Below, piece after piece: positions 60,280 through 64,000 of a DNA stretch of 64,000 nucleotides. The position numbers and the translations under genes were made by a program. Numbering within the stretch: the stretch's first letter is position 1; every line of letters starts with the position of its first letter. The notes beneath the pieces were generated by a model. It made no database searches. It had not been told where the DNA came from and saw only the letters and a list, made by a program, of their open reading frames with translations. Origin of the DNA: Rhodopseudomonas sp. P2A-2r (GTDB taxonomy: Bacteria; Pseudomonadota; Alphaproteobacteria; Rhizobiales; Xanthobacteraceae); the NCBI RefSeq assembly GCF_026015985.1, contig NZ_CP110389.1:5550001-5614000 (forward strand), written 5' to 3'.

Positions 60280-61701
60280 TTGCGACCATGGCGCGTCGCC
60301 GCGCTCCGTGCGGCCAGAGATCCCGTTGTGGCCGTGCTGAATCTTCAAGACGCACCCGTCGTGCAGCCTGCCGGCCCATGGGCGCGGCTGCGCGGAATTT
60401 TCACCGGCTCCGGCGACGCGTCGCTGACGCGACGGCTGGCCGGCACGATCTTTCTGATCCGCTTTATCAGCGCGGGCCTCGCCTATGTCTCGCAGATCCT
60501 GCTGGCGCGCTGGATGGGCGGGTCGGATTACGGCGTCTACGTCTACGTCTGGACCTGGGTGCTGCTGCTCGGCTCGATGATGGACTTCGGGATCTCGGCC
60601 TCCGCGCAGAAGATCATTCCCGAATATCGCATCAGCGGCGACCATGCACGGCTACGCGGATTTCTCTCTGGCAGCCGCTGGATGACCGGCATCGTCTCGG
60701 CGATCATATCGCTGCTGCTCGCCGGCCTTGTGAAACTCCTGTCGCCGTGGATCGACCCTGCCAGCATCGTGCCGCTGTATCTCGGCTGCCTGACGCTGCC
60801 GGCCTTCGTCGTCGCCAACACCCAGGACGGCATCGCCCGCTCCCATGACTGGATGTCGCTCGGCCTGATGCCGCAATTCATCGTGCGACAGGCGTTGATC
60901 ATCGGGTTCACCGCCGGCGCCTTCGCGCTCGGCTTCCATCTCGGCGCCGCCATTGCGATGCTGGCCAGCGTCGCTGCGGTGTGGATCGCCATGATCGGCC
61001 AGATGCTCGTGCTCAACCGCCGCCTCAAAGCGCACATGACGCCCGGGCCAAAGGCCTATGACTACCGCGGCTGGCTCAAGACCTCGCTGCCGATCCTACT
61101 GGTCGAGAGCTTCTATCTGCTGCTGTCCTACACCGACGTGCTGGTGCTGCAGCAGTTCCGCCCCTCGGACGAGGTCGGCGTGTATTTCGCCGTGGTCAAG
61201 ACGCTGGCGCTGGTGTCGTTCATTCACTACGCGATGTCCGCGACCACCGCGCATCGCTTCACCGAATATCACAACGCCGGCGACAACGACCGGCTGGCGG
61301 CCTACGTCACCCACGCCATCAAGTGGACGTTCTGGCCGTCGCTGGCCGCCACCGTCATCCTGCTGGCGCTGGGCAAGCCTCTGCTGTGGCTGTTCGGGCC
61401 GACATTCGTCGACGGTTACGATATCATGTTTATCGCGGCCATCGGCCTGGTGGTGCGCTCGGCCATCGGCCCGGTGGAGCGGCTGCTCAACATGCTCGGC
61501 CACCAGAACATCTGCGCGCTGGCCTATGCCTCCGCCTTCGCAATGAATGTGGTGCTGTGCCTGGCGGTGGTGCCGCGCTTCGGCGGCCATGGCGCCGCCG
61601 CCGCCACCTCGATCTCGCTGGCGTTCGAGACGGTGCTGCTGTTCTGGATCGTCCGCACGCGATTGGGACTGCACGTGCTGGCATTCGGGAAGCGGGCCTG
61701 A
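60280..61701 (+). CDS. Polysaccharide/O-antigen flippase family protein (MATE-like)
   Basis: 473 residues with about twelve to fourteen spans (FLIRFISAGLAYVSQILLAR, VYVWTWVLLLGSMMDFGISA, SAIISLLLAGLVKLLSPWID, AIAMLASVAAVWIAMIGQML, IMFIAAIGLVVRSAIGP, ATSISLAFETVLLFWIV). It belongs to the PST/MOP superfamily of lipid-linked oligosaccharide exporters. A TTG at 60280 with AAGGA four bases upstream is the assigned start; a GTG at 60328 is an alternative and gives VAVLNLQDAPVVQ. It has no glycosyltransferase neighbours, so the glycan is unknown. Confidence 0.85.
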   Translation: MRPWRVAALRAARDPVVAVLNLQDAPVVQPAGPWARLRGIFTGSGDASLTRRLAGTIFLIRFISAGLAYVSQILLARWMGGSDYGVYVYVWTWVLLLGSMMDFGISASAQKIIPEYRISGDHARLRGFLSGSRWMTGIVSAIISLLLAGLVKLLSPWIDPASIVPLYLGCLTLPAFVVANTQDGIARSHDWMSLGLMPQFIVRQALIIGFTAGAFALGFHLGAAIAMLASVAAVWIAMIGQMLVLNRRLKAHMTPGPKAYDYRGWLKTSLPILLVESFYLLLSYTDVLVLQQFRPSDEVGVYFAVVKTLALVSFIHYAMSATTAHRFTEYHNAGDNDRLAAYVTHAIKWTFWPSLAATVILLALGKPLLWLFGPTFVDGYDIMFIAAIGLVVRSAIGPVERLLNMLGHQNICALAYASAFAMNVVLCLAVVPRFGGHGAAAATSISLAFETVLLFWIVRTRLGLHVLAFGKRA

Positions 61702-61746
61702 CGCCCCCGGCTGGAATGGGCGGCCGACATCTGTTAGCATTTGGGT

Positions 61747-61983
61747 ATGACCGCGAACGAGCTCAAGACCCTTTTGGAGCGCGCAACATCCTGGCCCGAG
61801 GCGGCCCAGGATGAACTGGTCGCCGTGGCGAACCAGATCGAAAGCGAGCTGCAGGGCGGAGACTACGTCGCGACGCCAGAGGAACTGCGCATCATCGATG
61901 CCGCCATAGCCTCGATTGACGCGGGCGACGTCGCCAGCGAGGCGGAGGTAGAAGCGGCTTTTGCCAAATTCCGGCAGCGATGA
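61747..61983 (+). CDS. Antitoxin of a ParE/RelE-type module
   Basis: 78 residues: MTANELKTLLERATSWPEAA then QDELVAVANQIESELQGGDY, TPEELRIIDAAIASIDAGDV then ASEAEVEAAFAKFRQR. A soluble helical antitoxin with a C-terminal toxin-wrapping helix. There is no Shine-Dalgarno; a TAGCAT box at 61735-61740 places transcription start on the ATG, suggesting a leaderless message. The stop overlaps the toxin start by four bases. Confidence 0.8.
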   Translation: MTANELKTLLERATSWPEAAQDELVAVANQIESELQGGDYVATPEELRIIDAAIASIDAGDVASEAEVEAAFAKFRQR

Positions 61984-62273
61984 AGCTGGTCTATTCGCCG
62001 CGCGCGCTCGCTGATCTCCACGAGATCGCAGCGTACTACGTCGAGAACGCCAGTCCTGCGATAGCCGAGGCGGTCGAACTGCGCTTCCGCGATGTTATCA
62101 ATCGCATTGGTCGGACACCGGAAGCCGCGCCGCGCGTGTCTCAACGCTCGAATGTCCGGGTCGCGTCCGTCGTGCGCTATCCGTATCAGATATTCTATCG
62201 AGTACGCGGCAACGAAATTGATATCCTGTACATGCGGCATACCTCGCGACGCCCCTTGAAGGACGTCGACTGA
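61980..62273 (+). CDS. ParE/RelE-family toxin
   Basis: 97 residues: MKLVYSPRALADLHEIAAYY then VENASPAIAEAVELRFRDVI, GRTPEAAPRVSQRSNVRVAS then VVRYPYQIFYRVRGNEIDIL then YMRHTSRRP. Standard ParE pattern (R-x-x-x-PY-I-FY-x-v-x-x-x-x-I-I-x-I-x-H). The target is gyrase or mRNA by family; not decidable here. ATGA overlap with the antitoxin. Downstream bdhA is convergent with about 70 bases between. Confidence 0.88.
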   Translation: MKLVYSPRALADLHEIAAYYVENASPAIAEAVELRFRDVINRIGRTPEAAPRVSQRSNVRVASVVRYPYQIFYRVRGNEIDILYMRHTSRRPLKDVD

Positions 62274-62342
62274 GGATCGCCGTGGATGGCCGGGACAACA
62301 TCCCCGGCCATGACAAACGTCAAAGTCGGAGCGTGTACCGCC

Positions 62343-63131
62343 CTACTCCGCGGTCCAACCGCCGTCGATGGACAGGTTGGCACCGGTGATCTGGGCGGCG
62401 TCATCGCCGCACAGGAACAGGGCCAGCGCCGCGACCTGCTCGGAGGTTACGAACTCCTTGGTCGGCTGGGCTTCCAGCAGCACGTCCTTGATGACCTGCT
62501 CCTTGGTGAGGCCACGCGCCTTCATGGTGTCGGGGATCTGCTTCTCCACAAGCGGCGTCCAGACATAGCCCGGGCTGATGCAGTTGCAGGTGATCTTGTG
62601 GGTCGCCAGCTCCAGCGCCACGGTCTTGGTCAGGCCGGCAATGCCGTGCTTGGCGGAGACGTAGGCGGACTTGAACGGCGAGGCGACCAGCGAATGCGCC
62701 GACGCGGTGTTGATGATACGGCCCCAGCCGGCCTTCTTCATCAGCGGCACGGCGGCGCGGATGCCGTGAAACGCAGACGACAGGTTGATGGCAATGATGG
62801 CGTCCCATTTTTCGATGGGAAACTCCTCGATCGGCGACACGAACTGGATGCCGGCATTGTTGACCAGGATGTCGACGGAGCCATAGGTGCTCTCGCCGAG
62901 TGCCACCATGGCCGCGATTTCCGCAGGCTTGGTCATGTCGGCCGGCGAATGGATCGCCTTGACACCAAAATCCTTTTCAATTCCAGCGCGTTCCTTCTCG
63001 ATATCGTCGGGGGCGCCCATGCCGTTCAGCACGATATTGGCTCCGGCGCCGGCGAAGGCGCGCGCATAGGCCAACCCGATGCCGCTGGTCGAGCCGGTGA
63101 CGACCGCGGTCTTGCCTTTAAGATTAGCCAT
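62343..63131 (-). CDS. bdhA: 3-hydroxybutyrate dehydrogenase
   Basis: 262 residues, SDR family. Cofactor motif TGSTSGIGLAYARAFAGAGA, NNAGIQFVSPIEEFPIEKWD, catalytic NTASAHSLVASPFKSAYVSA then KHG (Ser, Tyr, Lys), ISPGYVWTPLVEKQIPD. The QIPD..K.RGLTKEQVIKDV segment is diagnostic of BDH1-type hydroxybutyrate dehydrogenases. Oxidises 3-hydroxybutyrate from PHB breakdown to acetoacetate with NAD. It is immediately downstream of the patatin-like gene on the same strand. Confidence 0.94.
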   Translation of the reverse strand: MANLKGKTAVVTGSTSGIGLAYARAFAGAGANIVLNGMGAPDDIEKERAGIEKDFGVKAIHSPADMTKPAEIAAMVALGESTYGSVDILVNNAGIQFVSPIEEFPIEKWDAIIAINLSSAFHGIRAAVPLMKKAGWGRIINTASAHSLVASPFKSAYVSAKHGIAGLTKTVALELATHKITCNCISPGYVWTPLVEKQIPDTMKARGLTKEQVIKDVLLEAQPTKEFVTSEQVAALALFLCGDDAAQITGANLSIDGGWTAE

Positions 63132-63175
63132 TCATTCGCTCCTGTTGATGCTGTGTGCGGTTCGGAATTCGGATC

Positions 63176-64000
63176 TCAGGCCAAGTCATCCGCTGTCAGA
63201 TCCCAGGTCACCATGGTCTCGCCGTTCTGCGGCCGTTCGAACCATTCGGGATGCTTCATCGAGAGATGGACGTCGCGTTCGCCGGACTGCCAGTGATCGA
63301 TCATGTTGAGCCGGGAGAAATTGTAGTCTTTCGACGACGACTCGTAATTCTTGCGGCGATAGATCAGGTGCACCACGGTGACGGTGTTTTCCTTGGTGGC
63401 TTCCTCGAGAATGGCCACCGACGGATCGTTTTTCAGTTCATCGGGCAACTTGGCGATCAGGTCGCTGAGCGCCTTGATGGTGTTGTGAATCTTCTTGTTC
63501 TTGTCGGTGTTCATGCGCGTTCGGCTGGAAAAGCGGATGTCCTTTTCACGCTCCGCCGCATCCAGCAGCGTTGCCGGCAGCGGCCCGCGCGCGCTGAACA
63601 GATCGACCTGAAAGATCAGCAGGTCCTCGGTCGTGTGCTGATCCAGCACGTAATCCAGCGGCGTGTTGGAAGCGATGCCGCCGTCCCAGTAGAACTCGCC
63701 ATCGATCTCGATAGCCGGAAAGCCCGGCGGCAGCGCTGCCGAGGCCATGATGTGCTCCGGCCCGATGGTCTGCTTCATGTTGTCGAAGTAGGTGAAATTG
63801 CCGGTGGCGATGTTGACGGCGCCGACGCTGAACCGCGTGGTCTTGGCGTTGATGCGATCGAAGTCCACCAGCCGCAGCAGCGTCGCGCGCAGCGGCGTCG
63901 TGTCGTAATAGCTCATCGACGGCAGACTGCTGGACGGAAACAATTGTGCCGGCGGAAAGCGCGGCGTGAAGAATCCGGGAACGCCGAAGGCAAGGATCAT
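63176..64000 (-). CDS. Patatin-like phospholipase with DUF3734 (partial)
   Basis: 274 residues visible, the N-terminal part lies beyond the right edge. The Asp of the patatin Ser-Asp dyad is in EIDGEFYWDGGIASNTPLDY (DGG), after IMASAALPPGFPAIE. The GxSxG nucleophile motif is not in the window. The C-terminal DUF3734 region has TVTVVHLIYRRKNYESSSKD then YNFSRLNMIDHWQSGERDVH. The visible first Met is internal and need not be the start. Pairing with bdhA recurs in PHB-accumulating alphaproteobacteria, so a role in PHB granule or ester turnover is plausible. Confidence 0.9.
   Translation of the reverse strand: MILAFGVPGFFTPRFPPAQLFPSSSLPSMSYYDTTPLRATLLRLVDFDRINAKTTRFSVGAVNIATGNFTYFDNMKQTIGPEHIMASAALPPGFPAIEIDGEFYWDGGIASNTPLDYVLDQHTTEDLLIFQVDLFSARGPLPATLLDAAEREKDIRFSSRTRMNTDKNKKIHNTIKALSDLIAKLPDELKNDPSVAILEEATKENTVTVVHLIYRRKNYESSSKDYNFSRLNMIDHWQSGERDVHLSMKHPEWFERPQNGETMVTWDLTADDLA

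Noticed and set aside
1..64000. CRISPR array, IS element, integrase, prophage, tRNA or rRNA
   Set aside because: No direct repeats with regular spacers, no transposase or integrase motifs, and no cloverleaf with a T-arm GTTCRA pattern could be found by eye; a tool scan could still find a missed tRNA.

Overview
The window is a gene-dense, GC-rich chromosomal segment of an alphaproteobacterium. The likely group is Hyphomicrobiales, and most probably the Bradyrhizobium / Rhodopseudomonas / Tardiphaga group (Nitrobacteraceae). This is inferred from lineage-typical genes (DUF1192, DUF1465, DUF4164 and DUF1295 families, YqgE, the zapA / 6S RNA / formyl-THF ligase block, tkt-gap-pgk-cbbA) and from interspersed palindromic repeats. 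No database search was run. There is no rRNA, tRNA, IS element, prophage or CRISPR array that I can support.

Layout. 1-7.3 kb: nitroreductase tail, an NTF2-like protein, YbgC thioesterase, an oleate hydratase, a HicAB module fused to the end of a ruvA-(membrane protein)-ruvB operon, then ruvC and yebC. 7.5-16.2 kb: a soluble chemoreceptor with a PilZ domain, a TPR membrane protein, two SGNH/GDSL esterases (one an autotransporter) around a frame-disrupted LuxR-type regulator with a shared palindrome, and a frame-disrupted TPR protein. 16.3-21.1 kb: an old-yellow-enzyme reductase and a sugar-type ABC importer without its ATPase. 21.1-24.1 kb: a co-directional outer-membrane protein / small secreted protein / ECF sigma / anti-sigma / periplasmic sensor / Cys-rich protein cluster. 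24.3-27.1 kb: YmdB-like phosphodiesterase, formyl-THF cyclo-ligase, probable 6S RNA, zapA, DUF4164.

27.4-37.7 kb: central carbon genes transcribed together: transketolase, GAPDH, PGK, class II aldolase, MazEF, class I aldolase, a ThiE-like protein, a Sel1 repeat protein and an inositol-phosphatase family protein. They would serve glycolysis/gluconeogenesis, the non-oxidative pentose phosphate route and possibly the Calvin cycle. 37.9-53.7 kb: an LprI-like secreted/anchored protein, an RND pump pair, a cyclopropane-synthase-like methyltransferase with DUF1295, a MotA/ExbB plus OmpA pair, a GNAT, a ParD/ParE-like module, an ABC exporter, rpmE with a clear terminator, acyltransferase-3 and DUF1465. 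53.9-64 kb: a candidate small RNA, DUF1192, quinone oxidoreductase, a degenerate-GGDEF/EAL protein, YqgE, a DsbD-alpha-like protein, a polysaccharide flippase, a second ParE-type module, 3-hydroxybutyrate dehydrogenase and a partial patatin-like protein.

Two themes matter when using this annotation. First, six genes (including gap and class I aldolase, which should be functional) are broken by one- or two-base indels, mostly losses in short homopolymers. This looks more like consensus sequence error than decay, so every frameshift call here should be checked against reads. Second, four type II toxin-antitoxin modules sit inside otherwise core-gene operons. I found no obvious large undescribed defence or biosynthetic system. 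The best leads are the LuxR/palindrome/esterase locus, the candidate sRNA near 53.9 kb, the ECF sigma cluster and the unidentified control region of the sugar importer.
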